From Pelagimonas sp. (GTDB lineage: Bacteria; Pseudomonadota; Alphaproteobacteria; Rhodobacterales; Rhodobacteraceae), in the NCBI GenBank assembly GCA_025210265.1, contig JAOASD010000032.1, forward strand, positions 1-64,000: a stretch of 64,000 nucleotides of DNA. Direction: 5' to 3'. Below the pieces are notes generated by a model. The model saw only the letters and a program-made list of their open reading frames with translations, was not told where the DNA came from and did not search any database. Positions 27,816 through 36,978 of this stretch are shown here, piece by piece. The translations under genes and the position numbers were made by a program. Positions within the stretch are counted from its first letter, which is position 1. Each line of letters opens with the position of its first letter.

Positions 27816-28528
27816 GCGAATGGGCCATGAAGCGTTTCTGGAAAGAGGCGGGTATTTCTGAACAACAGGACGGGTTTGCCGTTGTGCTGGATGGGCGGGG
27901 GATCAAAACCCCGGCGAAAACCCCGCTTGTGGTGCCGACCCGCGCGCTTGCGGAACAAATTGCGCAGGAATGGGACGCGCAGGGCGAAAAGATCGACCCG
28001 ACCACGATGCCGTTTACCAAAACGTCAAACTCTGCGTTGGACAAGGTCGCCACACAGCACGCTGAGGTCGCGGATATGCTGGCGGAATATGGCGACAGCG
28101 ACCTGCTGTGCTACCGCGCTGATTCTCCGCAGGCGCTGGTCCAGCGTCAGGCCGCGCGCTGGGATCCGGTTCTGGACTGGGCGGCAGAGGCGTTGAATGC
28201 GCGTCTGGAGCCACGTCAGGGGGTGATTCACGCGCCGCAATCTGCAGAGGCCGTGGCGAATTTATCGCGTCAGGTCCATGGCTTGTCCAATTTTCAGCTG
28301 GCCGCTTTTCACGATCTCGTGTCCATGAGCGGGTCGTTGATTCTGGGCTTTGCTGCTGCCCATGGATGGGCCCCTGCCGAGGACATCTGGGCATTGTCGC
28401 GCGTCGATGAGACCTGGCAGGAAGAGCAATGGGGCGTGGACGAAGAGGCCAGCCGCATCGCGCAGTACAAGCAAAAGGAATTTAACCACGCGGCAATGTT
28501 CTACCATATGGCGAGTATCGCTGCCTGA
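27812..28528 (+). CDS. ATP12-family F1-ATPase assembly chaperone
   Basis: 238 residues. KRFWKEAGI, GFAVVLDGRGIKTPAKTPLVVPTRALAEQIAQEWDAQ and DPTTMPFTKTSNSALDKV, followed by DLLCYRA and QAARWDPVLDW, identify ATP12, a chaperone for F1 alpha found in mitochondria and alphaproteobacteria. This is a useful taxonomic marker. The ATG at 27812 overlaps the preceding stop. Confidence 0.92.
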   Translation: MSEWAMKRFWKEAGISEQQDGFAVVLDGRGIKTPAKTPLVVPTRALAEQIAQEWDAQGEKIDPTTMPFTKTSNSALDKVATQHAEVADMLAEYGDSDLLCYRADSPQALVQRQAARWDPVLDWAAEALNARLEPRQGVIHAPQSAEAVANLSRQVHGLSNFQLAAFHDLVSMSGSLILGFAAAHGWAPAEDIWALSRVDETWQEEQWGVDEEASRIAQYKQKEFNHAAMFYHMASIAA

Positions 28529-28537
28529 AACGGCGCC

Positions 28538-28567
28538 TTACCTTTGGTCAACTGTGCGAACTATACT
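28538..28567 (+). promoter_or_regulatory. Weak promoter candidate for the aap operon
   Basis: TTACCT (28538-28543) and TATACT (28562-28567) with 18 bases between. A TGCCCA/TGGGCA hairpin (28661-28677) lies in the leader, 43 bases before aapJ. Confidence 0.25.
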
Positions 28568-28719
28568 TGTTAGATCCGGGCTGCGGGTTGACGGATAGGC
28601 CGAAATCCGCCCAAACTCTTTCATGGTGATCATCGGGACAGGACCCGATATCGACCTGAGTGCCCAAAAAATGGGCAATTAAAAACCGCCCTCGATGGCG
28701 GAAACAGGAAGAGGTAAAA

Positions 28720-29736
28720 ATGAAGAAAACCGTTCTCTTTGGCGCGCTGACTGTTGCTGGTCTGGCCGCGTCCGCTGGCTTTGCTGGTACGCTTGACGAT
28801 GTCAAAGCGCGTGGCAAACTGAACTGCGGCGTGACCACCGGTCTGGTTGGTTTTGCTGCGCCTGACGCCAATGGCGAATGGCAGGGGTTTGACGTTGGTG
28901 TCTGCCGTGCTGTTGCTGCCGCTGTGCTTGGGGATCCGGCTGCTGTTGAATTCGTGCCCACCACTGGCAAGACGCGTTTCACCGCGCTGGCGTCCGGTGA
29001 GATCGACATGCTGGCGCGCAACACGACCTGGACCTTTTCGCGCGATGTCGACCTGAAATTCGAATTTGTCGGCATCAACTATTACGATGGTCAGGGCTTT
29101 ATGGTGCCCAAGGAACTGGGCGTGAGCTCGGCCAAGGAACTGGACGGCGCGACTGTCTGCATCCAGACCGGCACCACCACCGAGCTGAACCTGGCGGATT
29201 TCTTCCGTGCCAACAACATCAGCTATGAGCCGGTTCCGATCGAAACCAACGCTGAGGCCCAGCCGCTGTACCTGGAAGGTGCCTGCGACGTCTACACCAC
29301 CGACGCGTCGGGCCTGGCCGCGACCCGCGCTGCCTTTGAAAACCCCGGTGATCACGTGGTTCTGCCTGAAATCATCTCCAAAGAGCCGCTGGGCCCGCTG
29401 GTTCGCCATGGCGACAACGACTGGGGTGATATTGTCCGCTGGACCCTGAACGCCCTGATCGCAGCCGAAGAGCTGGGTATCACCTCGGCCAATATCGAAG
29501 AGCTGAAGGGCGGCACCGGCAACCCGGAAATCAACCGTCTGCTGGGCACCGAAGGCTCGCTGGGCGAAATGCTGGGTCTGGATGCCGACTGGGCAGCCCG
29601 TGCTGTCGCTGCTGGCGGCAACTATGGTGAAGTGTTCGAAAAGAACATTGGCGAGAACACCCCGATCGGCCTGTCGCGTGGTCTGAACGCGCAGTGGACC
29701 GATGGTGGCCTGATGTACAGCCCGCCGTTCCGCTAA
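28720..29736 (+). CDS. aapJ: General L-amino acid ABC transporter, periplasmic binding protein
   Basis: 338 residues from the ATG at 28720 (AGGAAGAGG site) that opens a signal peptide MKKTVLFGALTVAGLAASAGFAG. The mature part starts TLDDVKARGKLNCGVTTGLVGFAAPDANGEWQGFDVGVCRAVAAAVLGD, and RFTALASGEIDMLARNTTWTFSRD is characteristic of the AapJ/BztA cluster of family 3 solute-binding proteins. It delivers many L-amino acids to AapQM. A perfect 12-bp stem-loop follows its stop, as expected for a binding protein needed in excess. Confidence 0.92.
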   Translation: MKKTVLFGALTVAGLAASAGFAGTLDDVKARGKLNCGVTTGLVGFAAPDANGEWQGFDVGVCRAVAAAVLGDPAAVEFVPTTGKTRFTALASGEIDMLARNTTWTFSRDVDLKFEFVGINYYDGQGFMVPKELGVSSAKELDGATVCIQTGTTTELNLADFFRANNISYEPVPIETNAEAQPLYLEGACDVYTTDASGLAATRAAFENPGDHVVLPEIISKEPLGPLVRHGDNDWGDIVRWTLNALIAAEELGITSANIEELKGGTGNPEINRLLGTEGSLGEMLGLDADWAARAVAAGGNYGEVFEKNIGENTPIGLSRGLNAQWTDGGLMYSPPFR

Positions 29737-29743
29737 GACCTAT

Positions 29744-29774
29744 GGAAAGGGCGCGGCAGGATCGCGCCCTTTCC
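29744..29774 (+). promoter_or_regulatory. Intercistronic stem-loop between aapJ and aapQ
   Basis: GGAAAGGGCGCG (29744-29755) pairs perfectly with CGCGCCCTTTCC (29763-29774) around a 7-base loop. No T run follows. In other transporters such structures protect the binding-protein mRNA and allow partial read-through. Confidence 0.65.
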
Positions 29775-29859
29775 CGCATAAGATCTCCGCATGGGCCATG
29801 AGAGCGGGCAAACCGCCAAGAGCCGAAAACAAAAATGCGGACCAACCAGGGATACATTC

Positions 29860-31089
29860 ATGTCATCGCTCTCCGATCCTCCGGTCGGGTCGTTTCGGCT
29901 GTCGCAGCTGATCAACGACACGCGCTATCGTTCCTATACATTCCAGTTTATCGCGCTGATCGTCCTGATCGCAGCCTTTGGGTATCTGTTGAACAACCTG
30001 TTCCAGAACCTTGCTGCGGCGGGTCTGAACATTTCTTATGAATTTCTCGGCGAACCTGCCGGGTATGACATCAACCAGCGTCTGATCGACTATACCAGCC
30101 AGTCCTCGCATTTGCGGGCCTCTATTGTTGGGGTGCTGAACACGCTTTTGGTGGCGGTGGTCGGCTGTTTGCTGGCAACTGTGATCGGCGTTGTGGTCGG
30201 TGTGCTGCGCCTGTCCAACAACTGGCTGGTGTCGCGGCTGATGGGCGTCTATGTCGAAATCTTTCGCAACGTGCCGGTGTTGATCTGGATTCTTATGGTG
30301 ATGGCGGTGTTTGTCGCGGTGCTGCCGCAGCCGCGCGCCTTTCGCGGTGACAATGCCGAAGCGTCGATGTTCCTGGATCTGTTTGCCTTTACCGGGCGCG
30401 GGTTCTACCTGCCGGGGCCGCATTTTACGGCAGCCTGGGCCACGGGCGCGACTGGTTGGCTGATCATCATTGGCCTGCTGATTGGTAGCCTGTTTGCCAC
30501 GCGGGCCCTGGGAAAATGGGCCTCTGCCACGCAGGAAGCCACGGGCGACCGGCCCAAGACCGGGCTGATTTCGCTGGGCATCTGGGTCGTGCCGCTGATC
30601 CTGGCGAGCCTTGTGATGGGGCTGGCCTGGGACATCCCGGAACTGAAGGGGTTTAACTTTAAAGGGGGCATCTATGCGCGGAACTCGTTCATTGCACTGA
30701 CCTTTGCGCTGGCGATCTATACTGCTGCTTTCATTGCAGAAAACGTGCGCGCGGGGATCCTTGCGATTTCCAAAGGCCAGACCGAGGCCGCGGCCTCGCT
30801 GGGTCTGCGTCCGGGGCGGATCATGAACCTTGTGGTTCTGCCGCAGGCGCTGCGCGTGATCATCCCACCGCTGATTTCGCATTATCTGAACCTGACCAAG
30901 AATTCGTCGCTGGCCATCGCGGTGGGCTATATGGACCTGACCGGTACGCTGGGCGGCATCACGCTGAACCAGACCGGCCGCGCCATCGAATGCGTGCTGC
31001 TGCTGATGCTGTTCTACCTCACGATCAGCCTGTCGATTTCGGCACTGATGAATGTGTACAACAATTCCGTAAAGCTGAAGGAGCGCTGA
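29860..31089 (+). CDS. aapQ: General L-amino acid ABC transporter, permease
   Basis: 409 residues from the ATG at 29860; an earlier in-frame start at 29791 lacks a site. Multiple membrane segments, with the EAA-type cytoplasmic loop near the C-terminus (VRAGILAISKGQTEAAASLGLRPGRIMNLVVLPQALRVIIPPLISHYLNLTKNSSLAIAVGYMDL). The long N-terminal region before the permease core is usual for AapQ. It is separated by one base from aapM. Confidence 0.92.
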   Translation: MSSLSDPPVGSFRLSQLINDTRYRSYTFQFIALIVLIAAFGYLLNNLFQNLAAAGLNISYEFLGEPAGYDINQRLIDYTSQSSHLRASIVGVLNTLLVAVVGCLLATVIGVVVGVLRLSNNWLVSRLMGVYVEIFRNVPVLIWILMVMAVFVAVLPQPRAFRGDNAEASMFLDLFAFTGRGFYLPGPHFTAAWATGATGWLIIIGLLIGSLFATRALGKWASATQEATGDRPKTGLISLGIWVVPLILASLVMGLAWDIPELKGFNFKGGIYARNSFIALTFALAIYTAAFIAENVRAGILAISKGQTEAAASLGLRPGRIMNLVVLPQALRVIIPPLISHYLNLTKNSSLAIAVGYMDLTGTLGGITLNQTGRAIECVLLLMLFYLTISLSISALMNVYNNSVKLKER

Positions 31090-31090
31090 G

Positions 31091-32629
31091 ATGAGCAAAT
31101 CTGACGATCTCTCTTTTGTGCGCACCGAGATGCTGCCCGAACAGGCTCCGCCGGCCTCGCAGGCAGGTCTGGTCAAATGGCTGCGCGAGAACCTGTTCAA
31201 TGGCTGGTTCAATTCGATCCTGACGGTGGTCGCCCTGATCATCATCTACCGCCTGATGTCGGGCTTCCTGCCCTGGCTGTTTGGTGGGGTGTGGACCACG
31301 TCGTCGCTGGCGGAATGCCGCGAGGTGCTGGACGGTGCGACGGCGGGCTGTTTTTCGGTCCTGACGGAACGCTGGAACCAGCTGCTGTTCGGGTTCAAAT
31401 ACCCCGAGGACGGCTATTGGCGGCTGATCCTGGCCTTTGTGCTGCTGTTTGCAGCACTGGCGCCGGTGCTGTTCCCCATGGTTCCGCGCAAGCTGCTGAT
31501 CTTTACCGGGCTGTACCCGTTCATCGCCTTCTGGCTGATCTGGGGCGGCACGATCCTTGTGCCTCTTTTTGTGCTTATCGGTGTGTTGGTTGCCTATCTC
31601 GCATATCGTCGGGTGGTTGCGGATAGTTTTGTTCTGGGACTGGTCGCTGCAATAGTCGCTGCTGTGATCGCATGGGCTGTGATGTTGGGGCCAGCACTGT
31701 ACAGTGCTGAAGTTGTGATCGCTGAGACCCGTATGTCCGAAGAGGCTAGGGACGATTTGCACCGCCTGGATGATCTTCTCAGCACGTCAGAAGATGCCCT
31801 GAGCCTGATCTCTGCTGAGGTCGGATGGGCGTATCGTACCCTGCCGTTCTATGGCGATATTTTCCCGGTCACTCCCGAATTGGCTGTATCATATGATGAT
31901 GCCGTGAAACGTGTTGAGGATGCTCACCAGTTGCGCCGCAATTTCTTTGCGGAAGAAGGCAGGATCGGTTTAGAGCCCGTGCCCTCGCGGGATCTGGGCG
32001 GCTATATGCTGAACATGATCCTTGGCGTGGTCTGCGTGTCGCTGTCGCTGCCGCTGGGCATTTTGCTGGCGCTGGGGCGTCAGTCTTCGATGCCGATCAT
32101 CAAATGGATCTGCGTGGTCTTTATCGAATTTATCCGGGGTGTGCCGCTGATCACATTGCTGTTCGTGGCAAATGTGGTTCTGGCCTATTTCTTGCCGCCG
32201 GGCACGAATTTCGATCTGGTTCTGCGGGTGATCATCATGATGACCATGTTCAGCTCGGCCTATATCGCCGAGGTGATCCGGGGCGGGCTGGCCGCGCTGC
32301 CGAAAGGCCAGTACGAGGCCGCAGACAGCCTGGGTCTGGATTACGCGCAAGCCATGCGCCTGATCATCATGCCGCAGGCGCTCAAGATCTCGATCCCGGG
32401 CATCGTGAACGTGGCCGTGGGCCTGTTCAAGGACACAACCCTGGTCTCGGTGATCTCGATGTTCGACCTGGTCGGCATGATCCGTGGTCCGATCCTGGCC
32501 GCCACCGAATGGAACGGCGTCTATTGGGAGCTGTGGGGCTTTGCCGTGATGGTGTTCTTCATCGTCTGCTACTCCATCTCGCAATATTCGCAATGGCTGG
32601 AGCGTCAGCTCCGCACCGATCATCGTTAA
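31091..32629 (+). CDS. aapM: General L-amino acid ABC transporter, permease, with an internal insertion
   Basis: 512 residues, considerably longer than AapM proteins I know (about 380-430). The C-terminal half is normal: VPSRDLGGYMLNMILGVVCVSLSLPLGILLALGRQ and the EAA-type loop VIRGGLAALPKGQYEAADSLGLDYAQAMRLIIMPQALKISIPGIVNVAVGLFKDTTLVS. Extra sequence lies at about residues 157-297: two hydrophobic stretches (VLIGVLVAYLAY and FVLGLVAAIVAAVIAWAVMLG), then a charged helical part (AETRMSEEARDDLHRLDDLLSTSEDALSLISAE). The DNA for this part (about 31559-31980) looks richer in A/T and uses different codons from its flanks. The reading frame is intact throughout. Confidence 0.88.
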   Translation: MSKSDDLSFVRTEMLPEQAPPASQAGLVKWLRENLFNGWFNSILTVVALIIIYRLMSGFLPWLFGGVWTTSSLAECREVLDGATAGCFSVLTERWNQLLFGFKYPEDGYWRLILAFVLLFAALAPVLFPMVPRKLLIFTGLYPFIAFWLIWGGTILVPLFVLIGVLVAYLAYRRVVADSFVLGLVAAIVAAVIAWAVMLGPALYSAEVVIAETRMSEEARDDLHRLDDLLSTSEDALSLISAEVGWAYRTLPFYGDIFPVTPELAVSYDDAVKRVEDAHQLRRNFFAEEGRIGLEPVPSRDLGGYMLNMILGVVCVSLSLPLGILLALGRQSSMPIIKWICVVFIEFIRGVPLITLLFVANVVLAYFLPPGTNFDLVLRVIIMMTMFSSAYIAEVIRGGLAALPKGQYEAADSLGLDYAQAMRLIIMPQALKISIPGIVNVAVGLFKDTTLVSVISMFDLVGMIRGPILAATEWNGVYWELWGFAVMVFFIVCYSISQYSQWLERQLRTDHR

Positions 32630-32643
32630 GGGAGGGCTGATAC

Positions 32644-33411
32644 ATGTCTCAAGCCACTCAAATGCAAGTTTCCGACGAAGTCGCGATCACCATCGAAAAC
32701 ATGAACAAATGGTACGGTACGTTCCACGTGCTGCGCGACATTGACCTGACGGTGTATCAGGGTGAACGGATCGTCATCGCCGGGCCTTCGGGCTCGGGGA
32801 AATCCACGCTGATCCGCTGCATCAACGCGCTGGAGGAACACCAGCAGGGGCGGATCACCGTGGATGGCACGCTGCTGTCGTCGGATATCAAGAATATCGA
32901 CAAGATCCGGTCCGAGGTTGGCATGTGCTTTCAGCACTTCAACCTGTTCCCGCATCTGACGATCCTTGAAAACTGTACGCTGGCCCCGATCTGGGTGCGC
33001 AAGACACCCAAGAAAGAAGCCATCGAAACGGCGATGCATTTCCTGGAAAAGGTGAAGATCCCGGATCAGGCGAACAAGTATCCCGGTCAGCTGTCCGGTG
33101 GTCAGCAGCAGCGTGTGGCGATTGCCCGGTCGCTGTGCATGAAGCCGCGGATCATGCTGTTTGACGAACCGACCTCGGCGCTGGATCCCGAAATGATCAA
33201 GGAAGTGCTGGATACCATGGTCGAACTGGCCGAAGAAGGCATGACCATGCTGTGTGTGACCCACGAGATGGGCTTTGCCCGTCAGGTGGCCAACCGCGTG
33301 ATCTTTATGGATCAGGGGCAGATCGTCGAACAGAACGAACCCGAAGCGTTCTTTGACAATCCGCAGAACGAGCGCACCAAGCTGTTCCTCAGCCAGATCC
33401 TCGGCCACTGA
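32644..33411 (+). CDS. aapP: General L-amino acid ABC transporter, ATP-binding protein
   Basis: 255 residues with Walker [10 protein letters not shown] (47-55), Q-loop [20 protein letters not shown] signature [15 protein letters not shown] (150-164), Walker [15 protein letters not shown] (170-183) and switch His in [16 protein letters not shown]. It is the polar amino-acid transporter type and completes aapJQMP. A perfect 10-bp terminator follows, about 85 bases downstream. Confidence 0.95.
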   Translation: MSQATQMQVSDEVAITIENMNKWYGTFHVLRDIDLTVYQGERIVIAGPSGSGKSTLIRCINALEEHQQGRITVDGTLLSSDIKNIDKIRSEVGMCFQHFNLFPHLTILENCTLAPIWVRKTPKKEAIETAMHFLEKVKIPDQANKYPGQLSGGQQQRVAIARSLCMKPRIMLFDEPTSALDPEMIKEVLDTMVELAEEGMTMLCVTHEMGFARQVANRVIFMDQGQIVEQNEPEAFFDNPQNERTKLFLSQILGH

Positions 33412-33439
33412 GCGCGGCCAAATTCCTGAACAGGAATTT

Positions 33440-33462
33440 CAAATCCCTCTGGGGAGGGATTT
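33440..33462. terminator. Perfect stem-loop between aapP and sixA
   Basis: AAATCCCTC (33441-33449), TGGG, GAGGGATTT (33454-33462). It immediately follows the stop of the reverse-strand sixA-like gene and may serve as the end of that transcript, though a T run is lacking. AATTCCTG/CAGGAATT (33421-33438) forms a further small stem. Confidence 0.4.
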
Positions 33463-33464
33463 GG

Positions 33465-33950
33465 TCACGCCAGCTCTCGAGGAACAACAAAGTCCAAAGC
33501 CCGGCCCGTGCCGGGCTTTGTGTCTTTCCAATCGGCTATATTGAACGCCACCACCAGCGTTGCGCCTGTCGGATAGTCGCGAAAGCGCGCGTGTTCTGGG
33601 GCTGTCTCGACCAGATGCTCTGCCAGCATGGCGATGCCGGGATTATGACCCAGCATCAGAACCCGATCGCCCTGGGCCCCGTGCAAGATGCGCAACATAT
33701 CATGCGGAGCGGCCAGATACAGCTCCGGTTCCGGCTGCAGCGCATTCTCCAATTGTAACAGCGCACAGGTTTCCTGGGTGCGTGCCGCCGAGGAACACAG
33801 GATTTGATCCGGCAGATGCCCTGTGTCGCGCAACCATTGTCCCAGCGCCTGTGCCGAGCTTTGGCCGCGCGCATTCAGCGGTCGGTCATGATCATCCAGA
33901 TCCTGAGACCAATCCGATTTTGCGTGGCGCATCAGGATCAAGCGTTTCAT
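33465..33950 (-). CDS. SixA-like histidine phosphatase
   Basis: 161 residues with the RHG motif of the histidine-phosphatase superfamily in LILMRHAKSDWSQ (His9 as phospho-acceptor), DRPLNARGQSSAQ, the second part CSSAARTQETCALL and VLMLGHNPGIAMLAEHLV. This is the short SixA type, which in E. coli acts on phosphohistidine of the PTS Npr protein; substrate here unknown. It is last in the minus-strand series and overlaps the ferredoxin-like gene by four bases. Its final codons overlap the aapP terminator. Confidence 0.88.
   Translation of the reverse strand: MKRLILMRHAKSDWSQDLDDHDRPLNARGQSSAQALGQWLRDTGHLPDQILCSSAARTQETCALLQLENALQPEPELYLAAPHDMLRILHGAQGDRVLMLGHNPGIAMLAEHLVETAPEHARFRDYPTGATLVVAFNIADWKDTKPGTGRALDFVVPRELA
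33496..33522 (+). terminator. Intrinsic terminator of the aap operon
   Basis: AAAGCCCGGC (33496-33505), CCGT, GCCGGGCTTT (33510-33519) is a perfect 10-bp stem followed by GTGTCTTT. It lies inside the 3' end of the convergent sixA-like coding region. Confidence 0.7.
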
Positions 33951-34609
33951 GGGAACTCCTCGCCAAGAAAGGCGGCATTGTGAAAGGCGGATTGCACTGG
34001 CAGGCGCTCGAACTCTGGCGCTTTGGCTGGGCAGGCCAGCCTGACAAGACAGCCCTCGCGGCAGGCCGCGCCCGCCGCGCTGCGCATATGGGTTTTGCAG
34101 GCGTCGACATCGTAGGACTTGCTGGCATTCAGCGCATCCACCGGGCAGCTGGTCAGACAGGGGGCAGCGCAGCTGGGGCAGGGGGGCTGAGCCGGTTGGG
34201 GCAGCGCAATCTGCTCTGGCAGGGCAATCGCGCCACGATAGCTTATGAACAGGCCAGCATCCTTGTGGACCATCAGGCCAACAGGGGAGTCCCAGCTTTC
34301 GCCACTGTCACGCGCCCAGTGCAAAAAGGGCGGATAGGGCGGGCCATCCGAGGGAAAGATGGCGCTGCCGCCCCAGGCGGTCGCCAGCTCGCCAAGGACG
34401 CGCTTGGACCAGCGATCCAGCGGGTCGGGCGCGCCATCGGCAAATTCCTCGGAACTGGAAAAGATCGGCCAGAACCTCGGTTCATCCGGGCCCAACAGCA
34501 AAACGGTTTGCGTGTCACCCGGCAGGCCATCCAAGGTCTGGGGGGACAGCGCGCCACGCAGGCGCAGGCCGCGCCGCGCGGCATCGCGCTCGGCTGCGGC
34601 CCGGTCCAT
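33947..34609 (-). CDS. Ferredoxin-like iron-sulfur protein
   Basis: 220 residues. The C-terminal third carries eight well-placed cysteines: CPSCAAPCLTSCP (Cys144, 147, 151, 155) and Cys171, Cys183, Cys187, Cys193. This fits two 4Fe-4S clusters, with the altered spacing seen in QueG-like and related proteins. The N-terminal part (TVLLLGPDEPRFWPIFSSSEEFADGAPDPLDRWSKRVLGELA) is conserved in roseobacter proteins annotated only as ferredoxin. Function unknown. It overlaps argB by one base and the sixA-like gene by four. Confidence 0.75.
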   Translation of the reverse strand: MDRAAAERDAARRGLRLRGALSPQTLDGLPGDTQTVLLLGPDEPRFWPIFSSSEEFADGAPDPLDRWSKRVLGELATAWGGSAIFPSDGPPYPPFLHWARDSGESWDSPVGLMVHKDAGLFISYRGAIALPEQIALPQPAQPPCPSCAAPCLTSCPVDALNASKSYDVDACKTHMRSAAGAACREGCLVRLACPAKAPEFERLPVQSAFHNAAFLGEEFP

Positions 34610-35496
34610 CAGTCGTCCCGTGGGGGTAAATCCGCCGGGCGGATCAGCGAACCAGAGCCATGTTCCGTGAACAGTTCCAGCAGGCAGGCATTGGGCACAC
34701 GCCCGTCAATGATCACCACACCACGCACGCCCTGTTCGATGGCTTTCAGCGCGGTTTCGGTTTTCGGGATCATGCCCCCGGCGATCACACCATCCGTGGT
34801 CATGCGGCGAACCTCTTCGGGGGTCAGCTCGGTCACAACCTCGCCTTCGGCATCTTTGACGCCCTGCACATCGGTCAGCAGCAGCAGGCGATCGGCCTTG
34901 AGCGCGCCGGCAATGGCCCCGGCGGCGGTGTCACCATTGACGTTATAGGTCTGGTTGGCCTCCAGCCCCGCCCCAACTGGGGCCACGACGGGAATGATGC
35001 CCGCAGCAAACAGATCCTCAAGCACCTGCACATTCATATGCTCGGGACGCCCGACAAAGCCCAGCTCTGGGTTGTCTGGCGCGCAAACCATCAGGTTATC
35101 ATCCTTGCCCGACAGGCCGACAGCCCGCCCGCCCTGATCCATGATCGCGTTGACGATGCGTTTGTTGACGCGCCCCGTCAGCACCATCTCGACCACTTCG
35201 ACGACCTTTTCATCGGTCACACGCTTGCCGCGCACAAAGGAGGATTCGATGTTCAGCCGGTCCAGCATCTCGTTGATCATCGGACCGCCGCCATGCACCA
35301 CAACCGGGTTCACACCGACCTGTCGCATCAGCACAATGTCACGGGCGAACTCGGCCATAGCGGCATCATCGCCCATGGCGTTGCCGCCGAATTTCACGAC
35401 GACAACGGCACCGGTATAGCGTTGCAGATAGGGCAGGGCCTCGGACAGAGTCCGGGCGGTGGCAATCCAGGAGCGGTCCATGCTTTGCTTTCTCAT
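34609..35496 (-). CDS. argB: Acetylglutamate kinase
   Basis: 295 residues from the ATG at 35496; the ATG at 35481, five codons later, is also possible. [13 protein letters not shown] at the N-terminus binds ATP phosphates, and [40 protein letters not shown] binds N-acetylglutamate. Catalyses the second step of arginine synthesis and is arginine-feedback-controlled in many bacteria. It starts 88 bases after engB. Confidence 0.96.
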   Translation of the reverse strand: MRKQSMDRSWIATARTLSEALPYLQRYTGAVVVVKFGGNAMGDDAAMAEFARDIVLMRQVGVNPVVVHGGGPMINEMLDRLNIESSFVRGKRVTDEKVVEVVEMVLTGRVNKRIVNAIMDQGGRAVGLSGKDDNLMVCAPDNPELGFVGRPEHMNVQVLEDLFAAGIIPVVAPVGAGLEANQTYNVNGDTAAGAIAGALKADRLLLLTDVQGVKDAEGEVVTELTPEEVRRMTTDGVIAGGMIPKTETALKAIEQGVRGVVIIDGRVPNACLLELFTEHGSGSLIRPADLPPRDD

Positions 35497-35584
35497 TCTT
35501 CGGATCCAACGGCTTGGGTTGGGCCTTTTTGCCCCGCCGCGCTGCTGAATGCTAGGCCCGAATAAGACCGTCAGATCTGAGGGG

Positions 35585-36235
35585 TCAGGCCAGTGAGGCA
35601 ATGACAGAGCGCAGCAGGGCGATGCCATCCCCCTTTTCGCTGCTGGTGACGATCAGTTCAGGATAGGCGGCCGGGTGCTTGGCCAGCTTTTCACGCACCT
35701 GTTCCAGCACGCGGGCGCGGTCCTTTTCCTTCACCTTGTCCTGCTTTGTCAGAACAACCTGAAAGGTCACGGCAGAGCGGTCCAGCAGGGTCATGATTTC
35801 GTCATCGACATCTTTGATCCCGTGGCGGTGATCCACCAGAACAAAAGCACGGCGCAGATTGGCCCGGCCCGACAGGTATTGTTTCAGCAGGCGCTGCCAT
35901 TTTTCGACCACCGACAGCGGCGCATTGGCAAAGCCATAGCCGGGCAGATCGACCAGATAGCGTTCTTCACCCAGGGTGAAAAAGTTGATTTCCTGCGTGC
36001 GGCCCGGCGTGTTTGAGGCGCGGGCCAGCCCTTTGCGGTTGGTCAAGGCGTTGATCAGGCTTGATTTCCCGACATTCGAGCGCCCGGCAAAACAGACCTC
36101 GGCCCGATCATCCGGGGGCAGGCCGTTCATGGCGACCACGCCTTTCAGAAAATCGACCTCGCCGGCGAACAATTTGCGCGCGGCTTCGATCGCGCTGGGA
36201 TCAGGCTCTTCGGCCAGGGGAAAGGGCAGTTGCAT
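35585..36235 (-). CDS. engB: Ribosome-biogenesis GTPase EngB (YihA/YsxC)
   Basis: 216 residues with G1 [15 protein letters not shown]2 NTPGRTQ, G3 DLPGYGFA, and G4 TKQDKV. EngB is an essential GTPase needed for 50S assembly. Start overlaps the MOSC gene stop by one base, so it is probably translated with it. Confidence 0.96.
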   Translation of the reverse strand: MQLPFPLAEEPDPSAIEAARKLFAGEVDFLKGVVAMNGLPPDDRAEVCFAGRSNVGKSSLINALTNRKGLARASNTPGRTQEINFFTLGEERYLVDLPGYGFANAPLSVVEKWQRLLKQYLSGRANLRRAFVLVDHRHGIKDVDDEIMTLLDRSAVTFQVVLTKQDKVKEKDRARVLEQVREKLAKHPAAYPELIVTSSEKGDGIALLRSVIASLA

Positions 36236-36978
36236 CAGGCTCTCTTTATCGTGTCGCCAAGGGCAACGCGGCCAGGTTCGATCACGATGGCACGGACCGA
36301 AAAATCGCGGTGTCCCCAGCTGTCCAGCGCGCTTAGAATGTTTTCATCGCGGGTGCCGGTATCGGGGTTGGTATGTGTCGCAAGGCAGCGGTCTGTGCGC
36401 TCAATCGGGCGCAGCACCGCCTCGCCAATGCGTATATCTTTGTCGATCCAGTCGAATTCTTCCCAGGGCGCAGCCCCATCAAACCAGATATTGCCACGCC
36501 AGCGCAGGTTTGACAAAGGCCGACCAACCCGCTGTTCCACCGCGCGGTGGCTGGACATATTGCACAGCGTGATCGAGGGAAAATCGCTGTCGGTGAACCC
36601 GCCGGTTGCGCAGCGCAGGACACGCGCGGATTGCGCGCGATTCGCCGGGATAAAGCCCCCGGCCCAGGCGATCAGCTTATCGCCCTCGTCATCGGGGCGT
36701 AGGGTGAGCGGGTCACGGTCGGGATGGGTCAGAGTGACGGTCGCGGTCGTTTCATCCAGCTTGGCGGAAATTGCGCCCAGGCCTTCGGCTTTGGCAATGC
36801 GGGAAAAGGCGCTGCAGGGCGCCCATTGGCTGCCATCCGCATCGGACAATTCATGTGCAACGGCCCAGATGCGATCCCAAGGCAGGGGTTTGCCGGCCTC
36901 CAGAGTGACCTCGGGCAGGGTTTCCCGCCCGTGGCTTTTGATTGGAAAGCGCCATATTTCTGTGACGCTCGCTGTCAT
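36235..36978 (-). CDS. MOSC-domain protein
   Basis: 247 residues: an N-terminal MOSC beta-barrel (SVTEIWRFPIKSHGRETLPEVTLEAGKPLPWDRIWAVAH) and a MOSC domain with SDFPSITLCNMSSHRAVEQRVGRPLSNLRWRGNIWFDGAAPWEEFDWI. MOSC proteins bind molybdenum cofactor or transfer sulfur; the usual MOSC cysteine is not obvious in the expected place, so activity is uncertain. It overlaps yidC by four bases. Confidence 0.85.
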   Translation of the reverse strand: MTASVTEIWRFPIKSHGRETLPEVTLEAGKPLPWDRIWAVAHELSDADGSQWAPCSAFSRIAKAEGLGAISAKLDETTATVTLTHPDRDPLTLRPDDEGDKLIAWAGGFIPANRAQSARVLRCATGGFTDSDFPSITLCNMSSHRAVEQRVGRPLSNLRWRGNIWFDGAAPWEEFDWIDKDIRIGEAVLRPIERTDRCLATHTNPDTGTRDENILSALDSWGHRDFSVRAIVIEPGRVALGDTIKRA

